A stretch of DNA of 64,000 nt, from assembly GCF_045679555.1 (NCBI RefSeq), contig NW_027256058.1:22071-86070 (forward strand). Direction: 5' to 3'. Positions 1 through 14,854 of the stretch are shown here, one piece after another. A program made the position numbers and the translations under genes. The notes beneath the pieces were generated by a model. The model saw nothing but the letters and a program-made list of their open reading frames with translations. It had not been told where the DNA came from and did no database searches. The DNA is from Salvelinus alpinus. Lineage: Eukaryota > Chordata > Actinopteri > Salmoniformes > Salmonidae. How positions within the stretch are numbered: position 1 is the stretch's first letter; each line of letters starts with the position of its first letter.

Positions 1-3000
1 TCAACATGATTTGGAGCTTGTTTTTGAAAAGTGCTTATTTCTGTATTTCAACATGATTTGAAGCTTGTTTTTGAAAAGTGCTTATTTCTGTTTTTCAACA
101 TGATTTAGAGCTTGTTTTTGGAAAAGTGTTTATTTCTGTATTTCAATGTTGCAACTTGCTGAAAACTGTCCACAGTGTTCCTATCATCCTGATTAAACAG
201 TACTGAAAAAAAATTCACTTACAGAGTGCATCAAACATGATTTAGAGCTTGTTTATGGAAAAGTGTTTATTTCTGTATTTCAACATGATTTGGAGCTTGT
301 TTTTGAAAAGTGCTTATTTCTGTATTTCAACATGATTTGAAGCTTGTTTTTGAAAAGTGCTTATTTCTGTTTTTCAACATGATTTAGAGCTTGTTTTTGG
401 AAAAGTGTTTATTTCTGTATTTCAATGTTGCAACTTGCTGAAAACTGTCCACAGTGTTCCTATCATCCTGATTAAACAGTACTGAAAAAAATTCACTTAC
501 AGAGTGCATCAAACATGATTTAGAGCTTGTTTATGGAAAAGTGTTTATTTCTGTATTTCAACATGATTTGGAGCTTGTTTTTGAAAAGTGCTTATTTCTG
601 TATTTCAACATGATTTGAAGCTTGTTTTTGAAAAGTGCTTATTTCTGTTTTTCAACATGATTTAGAGCTTGTTTTTGGAAAAGTGTTTATTTCTGTATTT
701 CAATGTTGCAACTTGCTGAAAACTGTCCACAGTGTTCTTATCATCCTGATTAAACAGTACTGAAAAAAAATTCACTTACAGAGTGCATCAAACATGATTT
801 AGAGCTTGTTTATGGAAAAGTGTTTATTTCTGTATTTCAACATGATTTGGAGCTTGTTTTTGAAAAGTGCTTATTTCTGTATTTCAACATGATTTGAAGC
901 TTGTTTTTGAAAAGTGCTTATTTCTGTTTTTCAACATGATTTAGAGCTTGTTTTTGGAAAAGTGTTTATTTCTGTATTTCAATGTTGCAACTTGCTGAAA
1001 ACTGTCCACAGTGTTCCTATCATCCTGATTAAACAGTACTGAAAAAAATTCACTTACAGAGTGCATCAAACATGATTTAGAGCTTGTTTATGGAAAAGTG
1101 TTTATTTCTGTATTTCAACATGATTTGGAGCTTGTTTTTGAAAAGTGCTTATTTCTGTATTTCAACATGATTTGAAGCTTGTTTTTGAAAAGTGCTTATT
1201 TCTGTTTTTCAACATGATTTAGAGCTTGTTTTTGGAAAAGTGTTTATTTCTGTATTTCAATGTTGCAACTTGCTGAAAACTGTCCACAGTGTTCCTATCA
1301 TCCTGATTAAACAGTACTGAAAAAAATTCACTTACAGAGTGCATCAAACATGATTTAGAGCTTGTTTATGGAAAAGTGTTTATTTCTGTATTTCAACATG
1401 ATTTGGAGCTTGTTTTTGAAAAGTGCTTATTTCTGTATTTCAACATGATTTGAAGCTTGTTTTTGAAAAGTGCTTATTTCTGTTTTTCAACATGATTTAG
1501 AGCTTGTTTTTGGAAAAGTGTTTATTTCTGTATTTCAATGTTGCAACTTGCTGAAAACTGTCCACAGTGTTCCTATCATCCTGATTAAACAGTACTGAAA
1601 AAAATTCACTTACAGAGTGCATCAAACATGATTTAGAGCTTGTTTATGGAAAAGTGTTTATTTCTGTATTTCAACATGATTTGGAGCTTGTTTTTGAAAA
1701 GTGCTTATTTCTGTATTTCAACATGATTTGAAGCTTGTTTTTGAAAAGTGCTTATTTCTGTTTTTCAACATGATTTAGAGCTTGTATTTGGAAAAGTGTT
1801 TATTTCTGTATTTCAATGTTGCAACTTGCTGAAAACTGTCCACAGTGTTCCTATCATCCTGATTAAACAGTACTGAAAAATAATTCACTTACAGAGTGCA
1901 TCAAACATGATTTAGAGCTTGTTTATGGAAAAGTGTTTATTTCTGTATTTCAACATGATTTGGAGCTTGTTTTTGAAAAGTGCTTATTTCTGTTTTTCAA
2001 CATGATTTAGAGCTTGTTTTTGGAAAAGTGTTTATTTCTGTATTTCAATGTTGCAACTTGCTGAAAACTGTCCACAGTGTTCCTATCATCCTGATTAAAC
2101 AGTACTGAAAAAAAAATCACTTACAGAGTGCATCAAACATGATTTAGAGCTTGTTTATGGAAAAGTGTTTATTTCTGTATTTCAACATGATTTTGAGCTT
2201 GTTTTTGAAAAGTGCTTATTTCTGTATTTCAACATGATTTGAAGCTTGTTTTTGAAAAGTGCTTATTTCTGTTTTTCAACATGATTTAGAGCTTGTTTTT
2301 GGAAAAGTGTTTATTTCTGTATTTCAATGTTGCAACTTGCTGAAAACTGTCCACAGTGTTCCTATCATCCTGATTAAACAGTACTGAAAAAAATTCACTT
2401 ACAGAGTGCATCAAACATGATTTAGAGCTTGTTTATGGAAAAGTGTTTATTTCTGTATTTCAACATGATTTGGAGCTTGTTTTTGAAAAGTGCTTATTTC
2501 TGTATTTCAACATGATTTGAAGCTTGTTTTTGAAAAGTGCTTATTTCTGTTTTTCAACATGATTTAGAGCTTGTTTTTGGAAAAGTGTTTATTTCTGTAT
2601 TTCAATGTTGCAACTTGCTGAAAACTGTCCACAGTGTTCCTATCATCCTGATTAAACAGTACTGAAAATAATTCACTTACAGAGTGCATCAAACATGATT
2701 TAGAGCTTGTTTATGGAAAAGTGTTTATTTCTGTATTTCAACATGATTTGGAGCTTGTTTTTGAAAAGTGCTTATTTCTGTATTTCAACATGATTTGAAG
2801 CTTGTTTTTGAAAAGTGCTTATTTCTGTTTTTCAACATGATTTAGAGCTTGTTTTTGGAAAAGTGTTTATTTCTGTATTTCAATGTTGCAACTTGCTGAA
2901 AACTGTCCACAGTGTTCCTATCATCCTGATTAAACAGTACTGAAAAAAATTCACTTACAGAGTGCATCAAACATGATTTAGAGCTTGTTTATGGAAAAGT

Positions 3001-6000
3001 GTTTATTTCTGTATTTCAACATGATTTGGAGCTTGTTTTTGAAAAGTGCTTATTTCTGTTTTTCAACATGATTTAGAGCTTGTATTTGGAAAAGTGTTTA
3101 TTTCTGTATTTCAATGTTGCAACTTGCTGAAAACTGTCCACAGTGTTCCTATCATCCTGATTAAACAGTACTGAAAATAATTCACTTACAGAGTGCATCA
3201 AACATGATTTAGAGCTTGTTTATGGAAAAGTGTTTATTTCTGTATTTCAACATGATTTGGAGCTTGTTTTTGAAAAGTGCTTATTTCTGTATTTCAACGT
3301 GATTTGAAGCTTGTTTTTGAAAAGTGCTTATTTCTGTTTTTCAACATGATTTAGAGCTTGTTTTTGGAAAGGTGTTTATTTCTGTATTTCAATGTTGCAA
3401 CTTGCTGAAAACTGTCCACAGTGTTCCTATCATCCTGATTAAACAGTACTGAAAATAATTCACTTACAGAGTGCATCAAACATGATTTAGAGCTTGTTTA
3501 TGGAAAAGTGTTTGTTTCTGTATTTCAACATGATTTGGAGCTTGTTTTTGAAAAGTGCTTATTTCTGTATTTCAACGTGATTTGAAGCTTGTTTTTGAAA
3601 AGTGCTTATTTCTGTTTTTCAACATGATTTAGAGCTTGTTTTTGGAAAAGTGTTTATTTCTGTATTTCAATGTTGCAACTTGCTGAAAACTGTCCACAGT
3701 GTTCCTATCATCCTGATTAAACAGTACTAAAAAAAAAAATCACTTACAGAGTGCATCAAACATGATTTAGAGCTTGTTTATGGAAAAGTGTTTATTTCTG
3801 TATTTCAACATGATTTGGAGCTTGTTTTTGAAAAGTGCTTATTTCTGTATTTCAACATGATTTGAAGCTTGTTTTTGAAAAGTGCTTATTTCTGTTTTTC
3901 AACATGATTTAGAGCTTGTTTTTGGAAAAGTGTTTATTTCTGTATTTCAATGTTGCAACTTGCTGAAAACTGTCCACAGTGTTCCTATCATCCTGATTAA
4001 ACAGTACTGAAAAAAAATTCACTTACAGAGTGCATCAAACATGATTTAGAGCTTGTTTATGGAAAAGTGTTTATTTCTGTATTTCAACATGATTTGGAGC
4101 TTGTTTTTGAAAAGTGCTTATTTCTGTATTTCAACATGATTTGAAGCTTGTTTTTGAAAAGTGCTTATTTCTGTTTTTCAACATGATTTAGAGCTTGTTT
4201 TTGGAAAAGTGTTTATTTCTGTATTTCAATGTTGCAACTTGCTGAAAACTGTCCACAGTGTTCCTATCATCCTGATTAAACAGTACTGAAAAAAAATTCA
4301 CTTACAGAGTGCATCAAACATGATTTAGAGCTTGTTTATGGAAAAGTGTTTATTTCTGTATTTCAACATGATTTGGAGCTTGTTTTTGAAAAGTGCTTAT
4401 TTCTGTATTTCAACATGATTTGAAGCTTGTTTTTGAAAAGTGCTTATTTCTGTTTTTCAACATGATTTAGAGCTTGTTTTTGGAAAAGTGTTTATTTCTG
4501 TATTTCAATGTTGCAACTTGCTGAAAACTGTCCACAGTGTTCCTATCATCCTGATTAAACAGTACCGAAAAAAAATTCACTTACAGAGTGCATCAAACAT
4601 GATTTAGAGCTTGTTTATGGAAAAGTGTTTATTTCTGTATTTCAACATGATTTGGAGCTTGTTTTTGAAAAGTGCTTATTTCTGTATTTCAACATGATTT
4701 GAAGCTTGTTTTTGAAAAGTGCTTATTTCTGTTTTTCAACATGATTTAGAGCTTGTTTTTGGAAAAGTGTTTATTTCTGTATTTCAATGTTGCAACTTGC
4801 TGAAAACTGTCCACAGTGTTTCTATCATCCTGATTAAACAGTACTGAAAAAAAATTCACTTACAGAGTGCATCAAACATGATTTAGAGCTTGTTTATGGA
4901 AAAGTGTTTATTTCTGTATTTCAACATGATTTGGAGCTTGTTTTTGAAAAGTGCTTATTTCTGTATTTCAACATGATTTGAAGCTTGTTTTTGAAAAGTG
5001 CTTATTTCTGTTTTTCAACATGATTTAGAGCTTGTTTTTGGAAAAGTGTTTATTTCTGTATTTCAATGTTGCAACTTGCTGAAAACTGTCCACAGTGTTC
5101 CTATCATCCTGATTAAACAGTACTGAAAAAAAATTCACTTACAGAGTGCATCAAACATGATTTAGAGCTTGTTTATGGAAAAGTGTTTATTTCTGTATTT
5201 CAACATGATTTGGAGCTTGTTTTTGAAAAGTGCTTATTTCTGTATTTCAACATGATTTGAAGCTTGTTTTTGAAAAGTGCTTATTTCTGTTTTTCAACAT
5301 GATTTAGAGCTTGTTTTTGGAAAAGTGTTTATTTCTGTATTTCAATGTTGCAACTTGCTGAAAACTGTCCACAGTGTTTCTATCATCCTGATTAAACAGT
5401 ACTGCAAAAAAATTCACTTAAAGAGTGCATCAAACATGATTTAGAGCTTGTTTATGGAAAAGTGTTTATTTCTGTATTTCAACATGATTTGGAGCTTGTT
5501 TTTGAAAAGTGCTTATTTCTGTATTTCAACATGATTTGAAGCTTGTTTTTGAAAAGTGCTTATTTCTGTTTTTCAACATGATTTAGAGCTTGTTTTTGGA
5601 AAAGTGTTTATTTCTGTATTTCAATGTTGCAACTTGCTGAAAACTGTCCACAGTGTTCCTATCATCCTGATTAAACAGTACTGAAAAAAAATTCACTTAC
5701 AGAGTGCATCAAACATGATTTAGAGCTTGTTTATGGAAAAGTGTTTATTTCTGTATTTCAACATGATTTGGAGCTTGTTTTTGAAAAGTGCTTATTTCTG
5801 TATTTCAACATGATTTGAAGCTTGTTTTTGAAAAGTGCTTATTTCTGTTTTTCAACATGATTTAGAGCTTGTTTTTGGAAAAGTGTTTATTTCTGTATTT
5901 CAATGTTGCAACTTGCTGAAAACTGTCCACAGTGTTTCTATCATCCTGATTAAACAGTACTGAAAAAAAATTCACTTACAGAGTGCATCAAACATGATTT

Positions 6001-9000
6001 AGAGCTTGTTTATGGAAAAGTGTTTATTTCTGTATTTCAACATGATTTGGAGCTTGTTTTTGAAAAGTGCTTATTTCTGTATTTCAACATGATTTGAAGC
6101 TTGTTTTTGAAAAGTGCTTATTTCTGTTTTTCAACATGATTTAGAGCTTGTTTTTGGAAAAGTGTTTATTTCTGTATTTCAATGTTGCAACTTGTTGAAA
6201 ACTGTCCACAGTGTTCCTATCATCCTGATTAAACAGTACTGAAAAAAAATTCACTTACAGAGTGCATCAAACATGATTTAGAGCTTGTTTATGGAAAAGT
6301 GTTTATTTCTGTATTTCAACATGATTTGGAGCTTGTTTTTGAAAAGTGCTTATTTCTGTATTTCAACATGATTTGAAGCTTGTTTTTGAAAAGTGCTTAT
6401 TTCTGTTTTTCAACATGATTTAGAGCTTGTTTTTGGAAAAGTGTTTATTTCTGTATTTCAATGTTGCAACTTGCTGAAAACTGTCCACAGTGTTCCTATC
6501 ATCCTGATTAAACAATACTGAAAAAAAATTCACTTACAGAGTGCATCAAACATGATTTAGAGCTTGTTTATGGAAAAGTGTTTATTTCTGTATTTCAACA
6601 TGATTTGGAGCTTGTTTTTGAAAAGTGCTTATTTCTGTATTTCAACATGATTTGAAGCTTGTTTTTGAAAAGTGCTTATTTCTGTTTTTCAACATGATTT
6701 AGAGCTTGTTTTTGGAAAAGTGTTTATTTCTGTATTTCAATGTTGCAACTTGCTGAAAACTGTCCACAGTGTTTCTATCATCCTGATTAAACAGTACTGA
6801 AAAAAAATTCACTTACAGAGTGCATCAAACATGATTTAGAGCTTGTTTATGGAAAAGTGTTTATTTCTGTATTTCAACATGATTTGGAGCTTGTTTTTGA
6901 AAAGTGCTTATTTCTGTATTTCAACATGATTTGGAGCTTGTTTTTGAAAAGTGCTTATTTCTGTTTTTCAACATGATTTAGAGCTTGTTTTTGGAAAAGT
7001 GTTTATTTCTGTATTTCAATGTTGCAACTTGCTGAAAACTGTCCACAGTGTTCCTATCATCCTGATTAAACAGTACTGAAAAAAAAATCACTTACAGAGT
7101 GCATCAAACATGATTTAGAGCTTGTTTATGGAAAAGTGTTTATTTCTGTATTTCAACATGATTTGGAGCTTGTTTTTGAAAAGTGCTTATTTCTGTATTT
7201 CAACATGATTTGGAGCTTGTTTTTGAAAAGTGCTTATTTCTGTTTTTCAACATGATTTAGAGCTTGTTTTTGGAAAAGTGTTTATTTCTGTATTTCAATG
7301 TTGCAACTTGCTGAAAACTGTCCACAGTGTTCCTAACATCCTGATTAAACAGTACTGAAAAAAAATTCACTTACAGAGTGCATCAAACATGATTTAGAGC
7401 TTGTTTATGGAAAAGTGTTTATTTCTGTATTTCAACATGATTTGGAGCTTGTTTTTGAAAAGTGCTTATTTCTGTATTTCAACATGATTTGAAGCTTGTT
7501 TTTGAAAAGTGCTTATTTCTGTTTTTCAACATGATTTAGAGCTTGTTTTTGGAAAAGTGTTTATTTCTGTATTTCAATGTTGCAACTTGCTGAAAACTGT
7601 CCACAGTGTTCCTATCATCCTGATTAAACAGTACTGAAAAAAAATTCACTTACAGAGTGCATCAAACATGATTTAGAGCTTGTTTATGGAAAAGTGTTTA
7701 TTTCTGTATTTCAACATGATTTGGAGCTTGTTTTTGAAAAGTGCTTATTTCTGTATTTCAACATGATTTGAAGCTTGTTTTTGAAAAGTGCTTATTTCTG
7801 TTTTTCAACATGATTTAGAGCTTGTTTTTGGAAAAGTGTTTATTTCTGTATTTCAATGTTGCAACTTGCTGAAAACTGTCCACAGTGTTTCTATCATCCT
7901 GATTAAACAGTACTGAAAAAAAATTCACTTACAGAGTGCATCAAACATGATTTAGAGCTTGTTTATGGAAAAGTGTTTATTTCTGTATTTCAACATGATT
8001 TGGAGCTTGTTTTTGAAAAGTGCTTATTTCTGTATTTCAACATGATTTGAAGCTTGTTTTTGAAAAGTGCTTATTTCTGTTTTTCAACATGATTTAGAGC
8101 TTGTTTTTGGAAAAGTGTTTATTTCTGTATTTCAATGTTGCAACTTGCTGAAAACTGTCCACAGTGTTCCTATCATCCTGATTAAACAGTACTGAAAAAA
8201 AAATCACTTACAGAGTGCATCAAACATGATTTAGAGCTTGTTTATGGAAAAGTGTTTATTTCTGTATTTCAACATGATTTGGAGCTTGTTTTTGAAAAGT
8301 GCTTATTTCTGTATTTCAACATGATTTGAAGCTTGTTTTTGAAAAGTGCTTATTTCTGTTTTTCAACATGATTTAGAGCTTGTTTTTGGAAAAGTGTTTA
8401 TTTCTGTATTTCAATGTTGCAACTTGCTGAAAACTGTCCACAGTGTTTCTATCATCCTGATTAAACAGTACTGAAAAAAAATTCACTTACAGAGTGCATC
8501 AAACATGATTTAGAGCTTGTTTATGGAAAAGTGTTTATTTCTGTATTTCAACATGATTTGGAGCTTGTTTTTGAAAAGTGCTTATTTCTGTATTTCAACA
8601 TGATTTGAAGCTTGTTTTTGAAAAGTGCTTATTTCTGTTTTTCAACATGATTTAGAGCTTGTTTTTGGAAAAGTGTTTATTTCTGTATTTCAATGTTGCA
8701 ACTTGCTGAAAACTGTCCACAGTGTTTCTATCATCCTGATTAAACAGTACTGAAAAAAAATTCACTTACAGAGTGCATCAAACATGATTTAGAGCTTGTT
8801 TATGGAAAAGTGTTTATTTCTGTATTTCAACATGATTTGGAGCTTGTTTTTGAAAAGTGCTTATTTCTGTATTTCAACATGATTTGAAGTTTGTTTTTGA
8901 AAAGTGCTTATTTCTGTTTTTCAACATGATTTAGAGCTTGTTTTTGGAAAAGTGTTTATTTCTGTATTTCAATGTTGCAACTTGCTGAAAACTGTCCACA

Positions 9001-12000
9001 GTGTTCCTATCATCCTGATTAAACAGTACTGAAAAAAAATTCACTTACAGAGTGCATCAAACATGATTTAGAGCTTGTTTATGGAAAAGTGTTTATTTCT
9101 GTATTTCAACATGATTTGGAGCTTGTTTTTGAAAAGTGCTTATTTCTGTATTTCAACATGATTTGAAGCTTGTTTTTGAAAAGTGCTTATTTCTGTTTTT
9201 CAACATGATTTAGAGCTTGTTTTTGGAAAAGTGTTTATTTCTGTATTTCAATGTTGCAACTTGCTGAAAACTGTCCACAGTGTTTCTATCATCCTGATTA
9301 AACAGTACTGAAAAAAAATTCACTTACAGAGTGCATCAAACATGATTTAGAGCTTGTTTATGGAAAAGTGTTTATTTCTGTATTTCAACATGATTTGGAG
9401 CTTGTTTTTGAAAAGTGCTTATTTCTGTATTTCAACATGATTTGAAGTTTGTTTTTGAAAAGTGCTTATTTCTGTTTTTCAACATGATTTAGAGCTTGTT
9501 TTTGGAAAAGTGTTTATTTCTGTATTTCAATGTTGCAACTTGCTGAAAACTGTCCACAGTGTTCCTATCATCCTGATTAAACAGTACTGAAAAAAAATTC
9601 ACTTACAGAGTGCATCAAACATGATTTAGAGCTTGTTTATGGAAAAGTGTTTATTTCTGTATTTCAACATGATTTGGAGCTTGTTTTTGAAAAGTGCTTA
9701 TTTCTGTATTTCAACATGATTTGAAGCTTGTTTTTGAAAAGTGCTTATTTCTGTTTTTCAACATGATTTAGAGCTTGTTTTTGGAAAAGTGTTTATTTCT
9801 GTATTTCAATGTTGCAACTTGCTGAAAACTGTCCACAGTGTTTCTATCATCCTGATTAAACAGTACTGAAAAAAAATTCACTTACAGAGTGCATCAAACA
9901 TGATTTAGAGCTTGTTTATGGAAAAGTGTTTATTTCTGTATTTCAACATGATTTGGAGCTTGTTTTTGAAAAGTGCTTATTTCTGTATTTCAACATGATT
10001 TGAAGTTTGTTTTTGAAAAGTGCTTATTTCTGTTTTTCAACATGATTTAGAGCTTGTTTTTGGAAAAGTGTTTATTTCTGTATTTCAATGTTGCAACTTG
10101 CTGAAAACTGTCCACAGTGTTCCTATCATCCTGATTAAACAGTACTGAAAAAAAATTCACTTACAGAGTGCATCAAACATGATTTAGAGCTTGTTTATGG
10201 AAAAGTGTTTATTTCTGTATTTCAACATGATTTGGAGCTTGTTTTTGAAAAGTGCTTATTTCTGTATTTCAACATGATTTGAAGCTTGTTTTTGAAAAGT
10301 GCTTATTTCTGTTTTTCAACATGATTTAGAGCTTGTTTTTGGAAAAGTGTTTATTTCTGTATTTCAATGTTGCAACTTGCTGAAAACTGTCCACAGTGTT
10401 TCTATCATCCTGATTAAACAGTACTGCAAAAAAATTCACTTACAGAGTGCATCAAACATGATTTAGAGCTTGTTTATGGAAAAGTGTTTATTTCTGTATT
10501 TCAACATGATTTGGAGCTTGTTTTTGAAAAGTGCTTATTTCTGTATTTCAACATGATTTGAAGCTTGTTTTTGAAAAGTGCTTATTTCTGTTTTTCAACA
10601 TGATTTAGAGCTTGTTTTTGGAAAAGTGTTTATTTCTGTATTTCAATGTTGCAACTTGTTGAAAACTGTCCACAGTGTTCCTATCATCCTGATTAAACAG
10701 TACTGAAAAAAAATTCACTTACAGAGTGCATCAAACATGATTTAGAGCTTGTTTATGGAAAAGTGTTTATTTCTGTATTTCAACATGATTTGGAGCTTGT
10801 TTTTGAAAAGTGCTTATTTCTGTATTTCAACATGATTTGAAGCTTGTTTTTGAAAAGTGCTTATTTCTGTTTTTCAACATGATTTAGAGCTTGTTTTTGG
10901 AAAAGTGTTTATTTCTGTATTTCAATGTTGCAACTTGCTGAAAACTGTCCACAGTGTTCCTATCATCCTGATTAAACAGTACTGAAAAAAAATTCACTTA
11001 CAGAGTGCATCAAACATGATTTAGAGCTTGTTTATGGAAAAGTGTTTATTTCTGTATTTCAACATGATTTGGAGCTTGTTTTTGAAAAGTGCTTATTTCT
11101 GTATTTCAACATGATTTGAAGCTTGTTTTTGAAAAGTGCTTATTTCTGTTTTTCAACATGATTTAGAGCTTGTTTTTGGAAAAGTGTTTATTTCTGTATT
11201 TCAATGTTGCAACTTGCTGAAAACTGTCCACAGTGTTCCTATCATCCTGATTAAACAGTACTGAAAAAAAAATCACTTACAGAGTGCATCAAACATGATT
11301 TAGAGCTTGTTTATGGAAAAGTGTTTATTTCTGTATTTCAACATGATTTGGAGCTTGTTTTTGAAAAGTGCTTATTTCTGTATTTCAACATGATTTGGAG
11401 CTTGTTTTTGAAAAGTGCTTATTTCTGTTTTTCAACATGATTTAGAGCTTGTTTTTGGAAAAGTGTTTATTTCTGTATTTCAATGTTGCAACTTGCTGAA
11501 AACTGTCCACAGTGTTTCTATCATCCTGATTAAACAGTACTGAAAAAAAATTCACTTACAGAGTGCATCAAACATGATTTAGAGCTTGTTTATGGAAAAG
11601 TGTTTATTTCTGTATTTCAACATGATTTGGAGCTTGTTTTTGAAAAGTGCTTATTTCTGTATTTCAACATGATTTGAAGCTTGTTTTTGAAAAGTGCTTA
11701 TTTCTGTTTTTCAACATGATTTAGAGCTTGTTTTTGGAAAAGTGTTTATTTCTGTATTTCAATGTTGCAACTTGCTGAAAACTGTCCACAGTGTTCCTAT
11801 CATCCTGATTAAACAGTACTGAAAAAAAAATCACTTACAGAGTGCATCAAACATGATTTAGAGCTTGTTTATGGAAAAGTGTTTATTTCTGTATTTCAAC
11901 ATGATTTGGAGCTTGTTTTTGAAAAGTGCTTATTTCTGTATTTCAACATGATTTGAAGCTTGTTTTTGAAAAGTGCTTATTTCTGTTTTTCAACATGATT

Positions 12001-12596
12001 TAGAGCTTGTTTTTGGAAAAGTGTTTATTTCTGTATTTCAATGTTGCAACTTGCTGAAAACTGTCCACAGTGTTCCTATCATCCTGATTAAACAGTACTG
12101 AAAAAAAATTCACTTACAGAGTGCATCAAACATGATTTAGAGCTTGTTTATGGAAAAGTGTTTATTTCTGTATTTCAACATGATTTGGAGCTTGTTTTTG
12201 AAAAGTGCTTATTTCTGTATTTCAACATGATTTGAAGCTTGTTTTTGAAAAGTGCTTATTTCTGTTTTTCAACATGATTTAGAGCTTGTTTTTGGAAAAG
12301 TGTTTATTTCTGTATTTCAATGTTGCAACTTGCTGAAAACTGTCCACAGTGTTCCTATCATCCTGATTAAACAGTACTGAAAAAAAAATCACTTACAGAG
12401 TGCATCAAACATGATTTAGAGCTTGTTTATGGAAAAGTGTTTATTTCTGTATTTCAACATGATTTGGAGCTTGTTTTTGAAAAGTGCTTATTTCTGTATT
12501 TCAACATGATTTGGAGCTTGTTTTTGAAAAGTGCTTATTTCTTTTTTTCAACATGATTTAGAGCTTGTTTTTGGAAAAGTGTTTATTTCTGTATTT

Positions 12597-13085
12597 CAAT
12601 GTTGCAACTTGCTGAAAACTGTCCACAGTGTTTCTATCATCCTGATTAAACAGTACTGAAAAAAAATTCACTTACAGAGTGCATCAAACATGATTTAGAG
12701 CTTGTTTATGGAAAAGTGTTTATTTCTGTATTTCAACATGATTTGGATTTCTGTATTTCAACATGATTTGGGCTTGTTTTTGAAAAGTGCTTATTTCTGT
12801 TTTTCAACATGATTTGGAGCTTGTTTTTGGAAAAGTGCTTATTTCTGTTTTTCAACATGATTTAGAGCTTGTTTTTGGAAAAGTGTTTATTTCTGTATTT
12901 CAATGTTGCAACTTGCTGAAAACTGTCCACAGTGTTCCTATCATCCTGATTAAACAGTACTGAAAAAAAATTCACTTACAGAGTGCATCAAACATGATTT
13001 AGAGCTTGTTTATGGAAAAGTGTTTATTTCTGTATTTCAACATGATTTGGAGCTTGTTTTTGGAAAAGTGTTTATTTCTGTATTT
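12597..13085 (+). repeat. Two adjacent rearranged satellite units (304 bp and 185 bp)
   Basis: The unit at 12597-12900 is 304 bp. After its first normal subrepeat come a 25-bp truncated subrepeat, a 46-bp one, and two 48-bp ones, the first of which is a hybrid with GGAGCTTG at its start and GTGCTT later. The next unit, 12901-13085, is 185 bp with only two subrepeats, the second being a fusion of subrepeat types 2 and 4. The unit at 13365-13596 (232 bp) also carries a fused first subrepeat. The cluster looks like the product of unequal exchange between subrepeats. Confidence 0.9.
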
Positions 13086-14433
13086 CAATGTTGCAACTTG
13101 CTGAAAACTGTCCACAGTGTTTCTATCATCCTGATTAAACAGTACTGAAAAAAAATTCACTTACAGAGTGCATCAAACATGATTTAGAGCTTGTTTATGG
13201 AAAAGTGTTTATTTCTGTATTTCAACATGATTTGGAGCTTGTTTTTGAAAAGTGCTTATTTCTGTATTTCAACATGATTTGAAGCTTGTTTTTGAAAAGT
13301 GCTTATTTCTGTTTTTCAACATGATTTAGAGCTTGTTTTTGGAAAAGTGTTTATTTCTGTATTTCAATGTTGCAACTTGCTGAAAACTGTCCACAGTGTT
13401 TCTATCATCCTGATTAAACAGTACTGAAAAAAAATTCACTTACAGAGTGCATCAAACATGATTTAGAGCTTGTTTATGGAAAAGTGCTTATTTCTGTATT
13501 TCAACATGATTTGAAGCTTGTTTTTGAAAAGTGCTTATTTCTGTTTTTCAACATGATTTAGAGCTTGTTTTTGGAAAAGTGTTTATTTCTGTATTTCAAT
13601 GTTGCAACTTGTTGAAAACTGTCCACAGTGTTCCTATCATCCTGATTAAACAGTACTGAAAAAAAATTCACTTACAGAGTGCATCAAACATGATTTAGAG
13701 CTTGTTTATGGAAAAGTGTTTATTTCTGTATTTCAACATGATTTGGAGCTTGTTTTTGAAAAGTGCTTATTTCTGTATTTCAACATGATTTGAAGCTTGT
13801 TTTTGAAAAGTGCTTATTTCTGTTTTTCAACATGATTTAGAGCTTGTTTTTGGAAAAGTGTTTATTTCTGTATTTCAATGTTGCAACTTGCTGAAAACTG
13901 TCCACAGTGTTCCTATCATCCTGATTAAACAGTACTGAAAAAAAAATCACTTACAGAGTGCATCAAACATGATTTAGAGCTTGTTTATGGAAAAGTGTTT
14001 ATTTCTGTATTTCAACATGATTTGGAGCTTGTTTTTGAAAAGTGCTTATTTCTGTATTTCAACATGATTTGAAGCTTGTTTTTGAAAAGTGCTTATTTCT
14101 GTTTTTCAACATGATTTAGAGCTTGTTTTTGGAAAAGTGTTTATTTCTGTATTTCAATGTTGCAACTTGCTGAAAACTGTCCACAGTTTTTCTATCATCC
14201 TGATTAAACAGTACTGAAAAAAAATTCACTTACAGAGTGCATCAAACATGATTTAGAGCTTGTTTATGGAAAAGTGTTTATTTCTGTATTTCAACATGAT
14301 TTGGAGCTTGTTTTTGAAAAGTGCTTATTTCTGTATTTCAACATGATTTGAAGCTTGTTTTTGAAAAGTGCTTATTTCTGTTTTTCAACATGATTTAGAG
14401 CTTGTTTTTGGAAAAGTGTTTATTTCTGTATTT

Positions 14434-14854
14434 CAATGTTGCAACTTGCTGAAAACTGTCCACAGTGTTTCTATCATCCTGATTAAACAGTACTGAAAAA
14501 AAATTCACTTACAGAGTGCATCAAACATGATTTAGAGCTTGTTTATGGAAAAGTGTTTATTTCTGTATTTCAACATGATTTGGAGCTTGTTTTTGAAAAG
14601 TGCTTATTTCTGTATTTCAACATGATTTGAAGCTTGTTTTTGAAAAGTGCTTATTTCTGTTTTTCAACATGATTTAGAGCTTGTTTTTGGAAAAGTGTTT
14701 ATTTCTGTATTTCAACATGATTTGGAGCTTGTTTTTGAAAAGTGCTTATTTCTGTATTTCAACATGATTTGAAGTTTGTTTTTGAAAAGTGCTTATTTCT
14801 GTTTTTCAACATGATTTAGAGCTTGTTTTTGGAAAAGTGTTTATTTCTGTATTT
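14434..14854 (+). repeat. 421-bp satellite unit with seven subrepeats
   Basis: After one 88-bp core, seven subrepeats follow before the next core at 14855 (49+47+47+48+47+47+48 bp). At about 14711 a type-4 subrepeat runs straight into a type-2 subrepeat, so one whole core and its type-1 subrepeat are missing. The simplest explanation is unequal crossover or slippage between subrepeats of neighbouring monomers. Confidence 0.9.
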
